A DNA stretch of 64,000 bases from Clostridia bacterium (lineage in GTDB: Bacteria > Bacillota > Clostridia > Christensenellales > CAG-138), in the NCBI GenBank assembly GCA_017545535.1, contig JAFWMS010000028.1, forward strand, positions 1 to 64,000, written 5' to 3'. This document shows positions 52,785 through 60,819 of the stretch, in pieces; within the stretch, counting starts at the first letter, position 1, and the number at the start of each line of letters is the position of its first letter. The position numbers and the translations under genes are program-made. The notes under the pieces were generated by a model. It had not been told where the DNA came from and did no database searches. It was given only the letters and a program-made list of their open reading frames with translations.

Positions 52785-54269
52785 TCATGCGAAATCTACA
52801 TACACCTCGTTGATGACGCTGTCCTGCGCATACCACCGGTTGACGTGAGTATTCCATTTCAGCTCCAGCGGGGAACCGAAGGCTTCATTCAGAGCATCCC
52901 CAGAGCTGCGCAGCTGCTTCTCCAGCTGACCAAGGGTTTGATAGTATTTCTCCCGCTGATTCTGCTCCTCTGCGGGCAATTTGGTCTTGTCATAGCGCTC
53001 CCTGGTCCATTGATCCACCTGATCGTACTGAGCCCGCAGCGCCTCGTAGTCCTGCCAGCACAGGGCATATGCCTGCTTCTGTGCCTCGGTCATTTCTCCC
53101 TCGGCGGCGACGCTGTGAACGTAGGCGAACAATCGCTTGGCATATCCCAGATGCTGCAGCGCCATGAACCCGCTCTCATACAGGAACTTTTCATACACCG
53201 GCGTGTCCACGGGCATAGGCGCGGCGTCGATGCCGTAGACCTCCTTCAGGATGTCGATCCGCTTCTGCTGATCGACCATGGAATACCGCCATAAGTACTG
53301 CTCATACATGTCGCCATGGATACTGTAGGAGCGGATCTGATCCGGATCGACGTCCGCGGCAAAAGATACCAGTGCCGCTACCTGAGGCGTGGACATGTTG
53401 GTATACAGATCCTTCTCCATGGCCTCCAGGATGTCGGGGATGAGGGAAAGCTGACCCGATTCCTTGATCTTCCGGAACAGAGCGATCATCATCTTCCGCT
53501 GCCGCTCGGTCCGCATATAGTCCAGCCCCCCCGCCGTCTTCCGCATGCGCAGATAAGCGAATACTTTCTCGCCGTCCATATGCTGCTGTCCTCTATGAGC
53601 AATGATCTTTCCATTTAAACCGTATAGATCGATCTCCGTATCGTAATCGATACCTCCAATAGCGTCCACCACGTCCATGGCCGCTTTGAAATCCAGGCCG
53701 AAGTAGTAGGGAACGGACACGCCCCCCAGCCATTCCTCCGCCGTCCGGCAGGAAAGCTCCAGTCCCTCATTCGGCGCCTTCAGCCCGCCCCCAACATTGA
53801 AAGCACAGTTGAACTTGTAGAATCCGTCATGGCCGGGCACGTCGGTGAAGATGTCCCGGGCGATGGAGATAAGGCTGACCTCTTTGGTGTCAAAATTGAT
53901 GGCCACGATCATATTGACGTCCGTATGGGGCATGGTCCCGCTGGTGGTTCGCCCGCTTTCGAAAGCATCGATGCCGAACAGGGCCACGTTCACGATGCCG
54001 GACAGAGGCTTTCCCTCCCCCAGGGGATCCGGATCCACTGTGAGTTCCGCCTCTTGGCTGGGCGCTGCGGGGAGGGGCGTCTCCCCTGCCGGCAGATAGG
54101 GGGCGATGTCGAAGAGGGGTGTGGGCGCCGGCGTAACTTCTGCCGATACCCATTTCGCCTGTTCAAAATATGACTCCGGTCGCTCCGTGATTCTATGGAT
54201 ATGATACGCTCCCATGGTGATGGGCAAAATCGCCAAGGCGATCAAGACAACAAATACCTTCTTTTTCAT
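52785..54269 (-). CDS. LytR-CpsA-Psr family protein, copy 2
   Basis: LCP proteins move completed polymers from undecaprenyl pyrophosphate to peptidoglycan outside the membrane. The 494-residue protein has an N-terminal membrane helix (about 3-22), then an LCP domain with NVALFGIDAFE, PHTDVNMIVAI, SISIARDIF-like ISIARDIFTDVPGH and YMRTERQRKMM holding the pyrophosphate-binding arginines. A long extension of about 150 residues follows and ends in the sequence VINEVYVDFA. It follows its paralogue by 12 bases. Confidence 0.9.
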   Translation of the reverse strand: MKKKVFVVLIALAILPITMGAYHIHRITERPESYFEQAKWVSAEVTPAPTPLFDIAPYLPAGETPLPAAPSQEAELTVDPDPLGEGKPLSGIVNVALFGIDAFESGRTTSGTMPHTDVNMIVAINFDTKEVSLISIARDIFTDVPGHDGFYKFNCAFNVGGGLKAPNEGLELSCRTAEEWLGGVSVPYYFGLDFKAAMDVVDAIGGIDYDTEIDLYGLNGKIIAHRGQQHMDGEKVFAYLRMRKTAGGLDYMRTERQRKMMIALFRKIKESGQLSLIPDILEAMEKDLYTNMSTPQVAALVSFAADVDPDQIRSYSIHGDMYEQYLWRYSMVDQQKRIDILKEVYGIDAAPMPVDTPVYEKFLYESGFMALQHLGYAKRLFAYVHSVAAEGEMTEAQKQAYALCWQDYEALRAQYDQVDQWTRERYDKTKLPAEEQNQREKYYQTLGQLEKQLRSSGDALNEAFGSPLELKWNTHVNRWYAQDSVINEVYVDFA

Positions 54270-54281
54270 CTCGTAACCTCC

Positions 54282-55844
54282 TTATCGAAAATCCACGTAC
54301 ACTTCGTTAATCACGCTGCCCTTTTCAAACCATCTGCTGACGCTTCGGCTCCAGTCGGTCTCCGTCTTTAAATCAAAGATATCCTTCATGGTCTCCGCCG
54401 ATGTCCTAAGCTTGTTCTCCAAGGAAGACAGCGCCTTATAATAGCTCCGCTGCCTCTCTTTTTCACTGCCGGTCAAAGCCTTTTGATCATCCCAGAACGT
54501 CAGCATCCACTGGTTCACCGTGTCAAACGCGGTATTTAGATCCGAATACTTTTTCCAGCAATCCGCATAGGCCCGCTTTTGCTCTGCGGTCATAGTCTCC
54601 TGGGAAAAGGAACCGTGGACCTCCTCGAAGAGATTCTTTGTGATGTTCAGATACTGGATAGCCATGAAGCCGCTGTCATACAAAAAGTGCTCGTACCGCT
54701 GAGTATCCACCGCCATGGGCTGAGCGTCGATGCCGTAGACCGTCTTAAGGATCTCAAGCCGCTTTTGCTGATCGATCATGGAGTATCGCCAGACATAGTT
54801 TTCAGCCATGTCCCCATAGATACTGTAGGTCTGAATGCTGTCCGGATCGATTTCCCGGGCGAAGTTGACCAGGGCCGCCGTCTGTTCCAGGGTAGTGTTG
54901 GTATACAGATTGTCCCCCATGGTCTTCAACAGTTCCGGGACCAGGGAGATCGTTCCTTCCGCTTTCAGCTTTCGGAATATGGCCACCATCATTTTCCGCT
55001 GACGCGCTGTCCGCATATAATCCATGCCGCCTGCGGTTTTTCGTGCGCGCAAATACGCTAAAACCTTTTCACCGTCCAGATGACGGGTGCTTCCCCTGGC
55101 GGCGATTCTTTCCCCATTCAGGTCATACAGATCGATGTCCAGATCGAATTCGATGCCGCCGATAGCATCCACCAGATTGATCACCGCCTGAAAATCCAAG
55201 CCATAATAATAGGGCACGGAGACGCCGCCCAACCACTCCTCCAACGCCCGGCTGGAGAGTTCGAATCCGGCCTTGGGATCCGCCATGCCGCCGCCCACGT
55301 TGAATATCCCGTTGAACTTATAAAAGCCCGAATGTCCTGGCACCGAGGTGAACACGTCTCGCGCCAAGGAGACGAGGCTCACCTCCTTGGTGTCGAAGTT
55401 CACCGCCACCACCATGTTCACGTCCGTGTGGGGCATGGATCCGCTGGTGCTACTGTTATCCTCCCGGGCGTCGATGCCGAAGAGAGCCACGTTCACGATC
55501 CCCTTCATCTGCGCGGGTTCTTTTGTCGAAGCCTGTTCCGGCTGCACAGCGGCAGGCGTCGCCGTCGCCAGCAGTTCCGGGGGGATGACCTCCTCTTCCT
55601 CCGTCGTTTTTTCTTCTGCCGGAAGATACTCTCGAATATCAAAAACGGGGGTGGCTTGGGCCGTGATCTCCGCCGTCCGCTGTTCCGTCGGCATAAACAG
55701 ATCGCTGGGTCGATGGAAAGCCGTATATACCCTGTATCCTCCCACCAGCAGTGCCACAACCACCAGGCCGAGGACTACTCCCAGCACAACGGAAGCCCAG
55801 GTGCGTTTTTTTCCGTGTCGTCTATCCTTTTCAGGTATTTCCAT
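54282..55844 (-). CDS. LytR-CpsA-Psr family protein, copy 1 (first gene of the operon)
   Basis: The 520-residue protein has a basic N-terminus, a membrane helix (about 16-38), a Pro/Thr/Glu-rich spacer, and the LCP domain with NVALFGIDARED, PHTDVNMVVAV, SLARDVFTSVPGH and YMRTARQRKMM. The C-terminal extension matches that of copy 2, ending VINEVYVDFR. The pair look like a tandem duplication. It is the promoter-proximal gene of the 25-gene operon and follows a leader of about 240 bases with several hairpins. Confidence 0.92.
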   Translation of the reverse strand: MEIPEKDRRHGKKRTWASVVLGVVLGLVVVALLVGGYRVYTAFHRPSDLFMPTEQRTAEITAQATPVFDIREYLPAEEKTTEEEEVIPPELLATATPAAVQPEQASTKEPAQMKGIVNVALFGIDAREDNSSTSGSMPHTDVNMVVAVNFDTKEVSLVSLARDVFTSVPGHSGFYKFNGIFNVGGGMADPKAGFELSSRALEEWLGGVSVPYYYGLDFQAVINLVDAIGGIEFDLDIDLYDLNGERIAARGSTRHLDGEKVLAYLRARKTAGGMDYMRTARQRKMMVAIFRKLKAEGTISLVPELLKTMGDNLYTNTTLEQTAALVNFAREIDPDSIQTYSIYGDMAENYVWRYSMIDQQKRLEILKTVYGIDAQPMAVDTQRYEHFLYDSGFMAIQYLNITKNLFEEVHGSFSQETMTAEQKRAYADCWKKYSDLNTAFDTVNQWMLTFWDDQKALTGSEKERQRSYYKALSSLENKLRTSAETMKDIFDLKTETDWSRSVSRWFEKGSVINEVYVDFR

Positions 55845-56082
55845 ACTATTCTATATATCCTTTCTCATTCTGATGCGGTTTTGGCCATGCCTTCGGCATC
55901 CGGAGCGCATCTCATGCGCTTCGGGGCCTTCCGCCTTTGTGTCAGCTGCCCGATCCCGGGGCGGCTATGGCCGCGCCACGTCCGTTGCAGCATCATGGAT
56001 CGCTCATGGCATAAACTATGCTTATGAACGGCATCCGATAAGCCTGTTTGTCAATGGACATACAAACCCATAGAATAATACA
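55845..56082 (-). promoter_or_regulatory. Structured 5' leader of the polysaccharide operon
   Basis: From the predicted transcription start (about 56082) to the first ATG there are some 238 bases without a gene but with four simple hairpins in transcript order: GCATA/TATGC (56021-56009), GCGGC/GCCGC (55974-55961), a 7-bp stem AGCGCAT/ATGCGCT with a 3-base loop (55920-55904), and ATGCC/GGCAT (55899-55887). None has a T-run, so they are not terminators. LoaP proteins act through leader RNA hairpins in other Firmicutes, so one of these may be its target here. Confidence 0.5.
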
Positions 56083-56088
56083 TAAGGC

Positions 56089-56117
56089 ATTATACAGGAA
56101 GCAGCAGGAAAAGTCAA
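56089..56117 (-). promoter_or_regulatory. Promoter of the 25-gene polysaccharide operon
   Basis: On the minus strand TTGACT (56117-56112) and a consensus TATAAT (56094-56089) are 17 bases apart, the best sigma-A match in the locus. It lies between the loaP terminator and the structured leader. Confidence 0.85.
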
Positions 56118-56168
56118 CAAAGGGCCCCTTCCTTGCCGAAATGCCGCATTTTTCCTGACGATTTCAAA

Positions 56169-56196
56169 ACAAAAGGCGGAACCGTTCGTTCCGCCA
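56169..56196 (-). terminator. Terminator after loaP
   Basis: The minus strand reads GGCGGAAC, a 5-base loop, GTTCCGCC, then TTTTGTTTTG, 30 bases after the loaP stop. It separates loaP from the polysaccharide promoter, but any readthrough would enter the polysaccharide operon. Confidence 0.82.
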
Positions 56197-56221
56197 AAAT
56201 GGGTCTGTTTTCTGATTTTTC

Positions 56222-56731
56222 TTAGGGCTGCAGCTCGTTTTTATCCTGGATATACTCGATGGAGCACCACATGGTGCGAAACAGATCCTCTTCGCCCCCC
56301 ACGGCGACCTGGACCTGACGGCGGCCCTTGTTGACCTTCAGCACCTGCCCCTCCATGCCCACTAAGGGGCCGCTGACAAAGGCGATCTTGGTGCCCACTT
56401 TCACCACCTCGGATACGTCGATGAGCCCTTCGTGCATCTTTAGCCAACGGACGAAGGACAGATCCTCACCCCGCAGCTCCGGCTGTTCGTCCTTGTAGTG
56501 AAGGACCCGCAGAACGGCGGAGTGACGGCCGATCCCGGTCCAGTCCGGAGCATCCTCCTGCTCAAAAAACACATACCCGGGGAGCAGTCGCTGCCGGGTC
56601 TTCTCCATGCCCTCCCTGCCGGGACGCAGATGCACGGCCAAAGGAGCCAGGGGCCGTGCCCCTCGCTCCTCCAGCATCCGCATCACGCTTTGTTCCTGCC
56701 CCCCCTTGCAGAACAGGCAATACCAGGGCAT
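56222..56731 (-). CDS. loaP: LoaP-type NusG-family antiterminator
   Basis: The 169-residue protein has a NusG N-terminal domain (MPWYCLFCKGGQE, LLPGYVFFE) and a C-terminal KOW domain (VGTKIAFVSGPLVGMEGQVLKVNKGRRQVQV). It is smaller than general NusG and lies beside a very long polysaccharide operon, which is the hallmark of LoaP, a specialised paralogue that lets RNA polymerase read through terminators and pauses in long operons. GGAGGAC precedes the ATG. It is the third gene after nadE and galE, and has its own terminator. Confidence 0.87.
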   Translation of the reverse strand: MPWYCLFCKGGQEQSVMRMLEERGARPLAPLAVHLRPGREGMEKTRQRLLPGYVFFEQEDAPDWTGIGRHSAVLRVLHYKDEQPELRGEDLSFVRWLKMHEGLIDVSEVVKVGTKIAFVSGPLVGMEGQVLKVNKGRRQVQVAVGGEEDLFRTMWCSIEYIQDKNELQP

Positions 56732-56764
56732 CTCTTCGTCCTCCGCTTGCGGTAAGGAAACGTC

Positions 56765-57778
56765 TTATGCGTCGTATCCTCTGGGGTTCAGCTGCTGCCA
56801 GTGCCAGGCATCGGCACACATGTCCTTCAGGGTACGCTTGGCCGTCCAGTGCAGCAGCTCCCGACTCTTCTGCGGGTCGGCGTAGCAGGTGGCGATATCG
56901 CCGGGACGCCGGGGCCCGATCCGGTGAGGGAGCTTCAGGTGGTTGACCTCCTCGAAGGCCTTCACCATGTCCAAAACCGAGTAGCCCTGGCCCGTGCCCA
57001 GGTTGAAGACCTCTGTCCCCCTGTGGGCCATCAGATAGTCGATGGCGGCGGCGTGGCCCTCTGCCAGGTCCATCACATGGATGTAATCCCGGACGCAGGT
57101 GCCGTCGGGGGTGGGATAGTCGTTGCCGAAGACCACCAGCTCCTTGCGGACGCCGCAGGCGGTTTGAGTGATGAAGGGCATCAGGTTGTTGGGGATGCCG
57201 TTGGGCGCCTCGCCGATGCGGCCCGAGGGATGGGCTCCCACCGGGTTAAAATACCGGAGGAGCACCGCGGACCATTCCGGATCCGCCTTCACCGCGTCAC
57301 GGATGATCTCCTCGCACATAAACTTGGTCCAGCCGTAGGGATTGGTGCAGCCCATGCGCCCGGTCTCGTTGAGAGGCATGGCGTTCTCCGTGCTGTAGAC
57401 CGTGGCGGAGGAGGAGAAGATAATCCGCTTCACCCCGTTTTGCCCCATGACCTTCAAAAGGGTCATGGTGGACAGCAGGTTGTTTTCATAGTACGCAAGG
57501 GGCTTTTCCACGCTCTCCCCCACGGCCTTGAGGCCCGCGAAATGGATGGCGCAGCCGATTTCATGCTCCCGGAACACCCGATCCAGGGCCGCCTCGTCCC
57601 GCACGTCGATGCCGTAGAGGGGCACCTTCTTTCCGGTGAGCTCCTCTACCCGTTTGAGGGACTCGGGGGAGCTGTTGCAAAAGTTGTCCACGGCCACCAC
57701 ATCATAGCCCAGCTCCAGCAGAGCGAGGCAAGTGTGGGACCCGATGTATCCGGCGCCGCCGGTGACCAATACCTTCAT
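56765..57778 (-). CDS. galE: UDP-glucose 4-epimerase
   Basis: GalE interconverts UDP-glucose and UDP-galactose (or their N-acetyl forms). The 337-residue protein begins VLVTGGAGYIGSHTCLALLE and has SSSATVYST, NPYGWTKFMCE with the Tyr-x3-Lys pair, and RRPGDIATCYADP, all standard for GalE, at normal length. It lies between nadE and loaP, 18 bases after nadE. It could feed the polysaccharide pathway, but no galactose-specific transferase is recognised in the operon. Confidence 0.94.
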   Translation of the reverse strand: MKVLVTGGAGYIGSHTCLALLELGYDVVAVDNFCNSSPESLKRVEELTGKKVPLYGIDVRDEAALDRVFREHEIGCAIHFAGLKAVGESVEKPLAYYENNLLSTMTLLKVMGQNGVKRIIFSSSATVYSTENAMPLNETGRMGCTNPYGWTKFMCEEIIRDAVKADPEWSAVLLRYFNPVGAHPSGRIGEAPNGIPNNLMPFITQTACGVRKELVVFGNDYPTPDGTCVRDYIHVMDLAEGHAAAIDYLMAHRGTEVFNLGTGQGYSVLDMVKAFEEVNHLKLPHRIGPRRPGDIATCYADPQKSRELLHWTAKRTLKDMCADAWHWQQLNPRGYDA

Positions 57779-57796
57779 TTTCGTCTCCTTTTGGTT

Positions 57797-58537
57797 TTAT
57801 TCTTCGCCGTAGGGGAAATAGGGGATGGGCTTGAGCTTGAAGAGGTTCAGCTTGTGGAGCCGATCGATGCGGGCCTTGACCGCCTCGTCCTCGATGACGC
57901 CCTCCCGGATGTAGCGATCCAGCGCCGCGTAGGTGAAGCCCAGATTGTCCTCGTCCGTCTTGCCGCAGAGGCCGTCGCTGGGCACCTTCTCCACCAGCAC
58001 CTGAGGCAGGCCCAGGGCGTGGCCGATGGCCTTCACCTCCCGAACCACCAGCTTCCCCAGGGGCGCGAAGTCCCCGGCCCCGTCGCCGTAGCGAGTGGCA
58101 TAGCCCACGTAGTCCTCGGACCAGTTGCAGGTGTTGGCCACCCGGCCGTTCAGGGACTGGCTCAGGGCGTATTCGCAGCTCATGCGGATACGGGGGGCCA
58201 GATTGATGCGGGTCTGGTTGCTGATCTCCACACCGGTCTTTTCGATCTCCCGGAGACAGGCTTCATAGGTGTCGTGGATGTTCAGGGTGTAGTAGCGAAT
58301 GCCCAAGGTCTCCACCAGCAGATGGGACATGTCGATATCCGGCTGCTCCCCGTTGGGCATGAGCACGCCGATGACCCGATCCTTCCCCAGGGCCTCCACG
58401 CACAGGGCAGCCACCACGGAGCTGTCCTTGCCGCCGGAGATGCCCACCACGGCGTTGCAGCCCTTGCCGTTCTCCTCGAACCAGTCCCGGATCCATTCTG
58501 TCAGCTGGTCCTTCACTTTATATGCATCGAATTCCAT
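57797..58537 (-). CDS. nadE: NAD(+) synthase
   Basis: NadE converts nicotinic acid adenine dinucleotide to NAD with ATP. The 246-residue protein is the ammonia-dependent short form, with the PP-loop motif VGISGGKDSSVVAALC (about 31-46), and RYGDGAGDFAPLGKL and KVPSDGLCGKTDEDNLG downstream. There is no glutaminase domain. AGGGAGG precedes the ATG. It is the first gene of nadE-galE-loaP, with a clear promoter at 58565-58593. Confidence 0.94.
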   Translation of the reverse strand: MEFDAYKVKDQLTEWIRDWFEENGKGCNAVVGISGGKDSSVVAALCVEALGKDRVIGVLMPNGEQPDIDMSHLLVETLGIRYYTLNIHDTYEACLREIEKTGVEISNQTRINLAPRIRMSCEYALSQSLNGRVANTCNWSEDYVGYATRYGDGAGDFAPLGKLVVREVKAIGHALGLPQVLVEKVPSDGLCGKTDEDNLGFTYAALDRYIREGVIEDEAVKARIDRLHKLNLFKLKPIPYFPYGEE

Positions 58538-58564
58538 GGTCGTACCTCCCTATGGGTTTTATTT

Positions 58565-58593
58565 ATTGTACCCTGAATCGGTGATGATTTCAA
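58565..58593 (-). promoter_or_regulatory. Promoter of nadE-galE-loaP
   Basis: TTGAAA (58593-58588) and TACAAT (58570-58565) on the minus strand are 17 bases apart, about 28 bases before the nadE ATG. Confidence 0.75.
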
Positions 58594-58742
58594 CCGAAAA
58601 AAAGGTCTTCCCATTATATATAGGAACCACCGGCACGGCGCGGTTCATAGGATAGAGAAGAAACGGAGCCAAATATGAACGGATTATCGGAAACCAAGGG
58701 CCCCTTTCGGCGGTATGCTGATGCCATAAGGAGGGAACATAT

Positions 58743-59504
58743 ATGGACAAAACCGTGAACGGATTCATTGAATATCTCAAGGCCCAGGTGGGAGAGCCCT
58801 ATCTTTGGGGCGGGCAGCACACCCGGCTGACGCCGGAAAACTACGTGAGGATCATCGAGAGAAAGGAGGCGGACCGGGGCGGCTACACGGGCGGCCCCAG
58901 CTATGCGGAAGCGGCCATCGACTTTTGCAAAAAGAAGTTTGAAAAGGGGGCCAAGGTCCTCTACGCCTACGACTGTTCCGGGCTGGGATGCTACTGGCTG
59001 GACAATCTGACCCACCTGTACCGCTGCGACGTAAACGCCAACACCATGATGAACCGATGTGAGCTGAAAACAGAGCTTCCGAGAAAAGGATGGTGGGTGT
59101 TTCGGTTGAATGGAAAGAGGGCCAGCCACATCGGCTACATGATCGACGACGAGTATCTGATCGAGGCCAAGGGGCGCAAGTACGGCGTGGTGAAAACCAG
59201 ATTCCGAGAAAAGGATTGGGCCTGCTGGGGCATCCCCAAGGTGTTCGAAAGCGAGCTGGCAAACCCGCCCGTGCCCCAGCCGGAACCGGGGTCGGAGCCC
59301 GTGCCCGGGCAACAGGTGGAGGTCGTCGGCCGGTCCGTGAACGTCCGGAACGCCGATTCGAAGAAAGGCCGGATCCTGTTCACGGCCCACCGGGGCGACC
59401 GATTCCCCTTCGTGGCCGTGGCCCCCTCCGGCTGGTATGAGATCGATACGAAAAAAGGCCAGGGGTTCATCACCAGCCTGGCCCGGTATACGAAGCTTAT
59501 CTGA
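58743..59504 (+). CDS. NlpC/P60 cysteine peptidase with SH3 domain, no signal peptide
   Basis: The 253-residue protein has an NlpC/P60-type domain, with GEPYLWGGQ, the catalytic Cys in YAYDCSGLGCYW (Cys79) and His in ASHIGYM (about 131), then a Pro/Glu linker (about 176-193), and a C-terminal bacterial SH3 domain starting VVGRSVNVRNADS. Such enzymes cut peptidoglycan stem peptides. Neither signal peptide nor membrane helix is present, as in phage-type endolysins. AAGGAGG precedes the ATG. No phage genes are nearby. A 27-codon frame (58675-58758) overlaps its start. Confidence 0.83.
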   Translation: MDKTVNGFIEYLKAQVGEPYLWGGQHTRLTPENYVRIIERKEADRGGYTGGPSYAEAAIDFCKKKFEKGAKVLYAYDCSGLGCYWLDNLTHLYRCDVNANTMMNRCELKTELPRKGWWVFRLNGKRASHIGYMIDDEYLIEAKGRKYGVVKTRFREKDWACWGIPKVFESELANPPVPQPEPGSEPVPGQQVEVVGRSVNVRNADSKKGRILFTAHRGDRFPFVAVAPSGWYEIDTKKGQGFITSLARYTKLI

Positions 59505-59985
59505 CGTCGGCGCGCCGGATGAGGATGCCGGCAAGGAGGCCCACCACCGCCCCGGCCACGGTGCCGGAGAGGAGCAGCACGGGCAGATAGGCGAAGAGGT
59601 AGCCGCTTTCCAGCACCAGTGCGGCCAGGGTGATCTGCCCCAGGTTATGGAGCACGCCCCCGGCCACGCTGACCCCCAAGTGGGAAAAGCGGCCCGATTT
59701 TTTCAGCAAGGTCGAACCCGCCAGGCTCAAAACCGCCCCGCTTAGACCGTAGAAAAAGGCGGCAAAGCCCGTGAACAGGGCGGCGGAGAGGAGCAGGCGG
59801 ATGAGGGACACGCCCCCCGCCTCCCGCCAGCCGTATCGGTATAATAGGAACAGTATCACGATATTGGGCAGGCCCACCTTCACCCCGGGCACGGCCATAA
59901 GAGGCGGCAGCAGGCTTTCCACGTAGGAGAGTATGAGGGCCAGCGCCGCAGAAAGGCCCAAGGTGGTGAGCTTTTTCGTCTTCAT
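59497..59985 (-). CDS. Gx transporter family membrane protein
   Basis: The 162-residue protein has about five membrane helices and the family's opening (LGLSAALALILSYVESLLPP) and Gly-rich core (VPGVKVGLPNIVILFLLY, GGVLHNLGQI). It belongs to the Gx transporter family, once annotated as heptaprenyl diphosphate synthase component I. Its start overlaps the stop of the NusG-II gene by 4 bases; this gene pair is common in Clostridia. Substrate is unknown. Its 3' end overlaps the convergent NlpC/P60 gene by 8 bases. Confidence 0.82.
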   Translation of the reverse strand: MKTKKLTTLGLSAALALILSYVESLLPPLMAVPGVKVGLPNIVILFLLYRYGWREAGGVSLIRLLLSAALFTGFAAFFYGLSGAVLSLAGSTLLKKSGRFSHLGVSVAGGVLHNLGQITLAALVLESGYLFAYLPVLLLSGTVAGAVVGLLAGILIRRADVR

Positions 59986-60380
59986 CCGCCGATCCCCCCG
60001 GTCACAGCGTCCAAGGGGGACGCTCCGCCCACGATCCGCACCGCCAGCTTATGGGGCAGGCACACGATGCTTTGCCCCGCATAGCGGATCTTCCCCGTCT
60101 TCACGCACAAAAGGTTGGGACAGTCGGCCTCGCTGAGCCAGACCTGGCCCCCTTCGATCACCAACGTGTTATAGCCCCCCTCCCCCTGGATCCTTACGGT
60201 CCGATCTTCGTCGAGGGCGTACCGGGCGGTCTCCCTTCCCTCCTGCTCCACGATCACCGCGCCGCCCTGCTTTCGAAGCCCCAGCCACAGGCCGCAGCAC
60301 ACCAGGGCTGCCAAAAGGCACCCCCCGATCAGGAATATGTCGCCCCGCTTCGGGACGATTCTTGCGCGGCTTTTATCCAT
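59982..60380 (-). CDS. NusG domain II (DUF) membrane-anchored protein
   Basis: The roughly 132-residue protein has an N-terminal helix (about 15-34) and an extracellular NusG-domain-II-like region containing CPNLLCVKTGKI and SIVCLPHKLAV, the family signature with its conserved cysteines. I start it at the ATG at 60380, not further upstream, because the upstream codons coincide with a good promoter. A -10 box ends 7 bases before this ATG, so the mRNA should be leaderless. It is coupled to the Gx transporter gene. Confidence 0.8.
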   Translation of the reverse strand: MDKSRARIVPKRGDIFLIGGCLLAALVCCGLWLGLRKQGGAVIVEQEGRETARYALDEDRTVRIQGEGGYNTLVIEGGQVWLSEADCPNLLCVKTGKIRYAGQSIVCLPHKLAVRIVGGASPLDAVTGGIGG

Positions 60381-60387
60381 TGGAGAC

Positions 60388-60416
60388 AGTATAGCATCCT
60401 CCCCGCCCTTTTTCAA
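60388..60416 (-). promoter_or_regulatory. Promoter of the NusG-II gene, predicted leaderless
   Basis: TTGAAA (60416-60411) and TATACT (60393-60388) on the minus strand are 17 bases apart with an extended TG. The ATG begins 7 bases after the -10 box. Confidence 0.72.
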
Positions 60417-60438
60417 AGGGAAAATCGTATATTCTCTC

Positions 60439-60467
60439 TTGACAAACGCATAGAAATGGGGTAAACT
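60439..60467 (+). promoter_or_regulatory. Promoter of the T-box/metNIQ operon
   Basis: TTGACA (60439-60444) and TAAACT (60462-60467) are 17 bases apart. It lies back-to-back with the NusG-II promoter. Confidence 0.8.
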
Positions 60468-60473
60468 GCATGC

Positions 60474-60742
60474 AATTACATACCGAAAGGCAAGGAAGGG
60501 AAGAGTACCCGATCAGGTACGGCCAAGAGAGCCCCGATAAGGTGGAAGCGGGGTGCGGATGGATCGGAGAACATGGTCCCGGAGCCGCGCGGGCGAGATG
60601 TAGTCCGCGACGGGGGCGCCCGTCATCGCGCAGGAGTGTGTTGGCACTCTACGAGGCGTCCGCCGCGAGGCGGGCGCGAAATCAAGGTGGTACCGCGAGT
60701 TTTTCGCCCCTGACTGTAGTTTGGTCAGGGGCTTTTCTATTT
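60474..60742 (+). promoter_or_regulatory. T-box riboswitch leader, probable methionine type
   Basis: The leader contains the near-invariant T-box word AAGGTGGTACCGCG (60684-60697), which pairs with uncharged tRNA ends, and a terminator formed by GCCCCTGAC (60706-60714) and GTCAGGGGC (60724-60732) followed by TTTTCTATTT. Upstream, GGGAAGAGTA and AGAGAG near 60500-60530 fit the stem I conserved parts. The best specifier candidate is ATG (60573-60575) in GAACATGG, i.e. methionine, which matches the metNIQ genes downstream. The specifier is assigned by eye, without a folded model. Confidence 0.87.
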
Positions 60743-60748
60743 GAAACG

Positions 60749-60798
60749 CCTTCCCCTTGAGGGGAAGGGGGCCCACCGAAGGTGGTGGATGAGGTGTA
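60749..60798. repeat. Two-hairpin intergenic element, probably dispersed
   Basis: CCTTCCCC (60749-60756) pairs with GGGGAAGG (60761-60768), followed by CCACC GAA GGTGG (60773-60785) and TGGATGAGGTG. I recall similar CCTTCCCC..GGGGAAGG...GGATGAGGTG units scattered between genes of gut Clostridia. Only one copy lies in this window, so repetition is not shown here. Confidence 0.5.
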
Positions 60799-60819
60799 TA
60801 AGGAGAGAAAAGGGACAGG

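Noticed and set aside
50721-53294. An 857-codon open frame on the plus strand
   Set aside because: It is wholly antisense to the PglF-like and LCP genes, which have clear motifs; the translation is low-complexity in character and matches nothing. GC-rich codon use creates such shadows.
56801-58576. A 591-codon open frame on the plus strand
   Set aside because: Antisense to galE and nadE, both full length with intact motifs.
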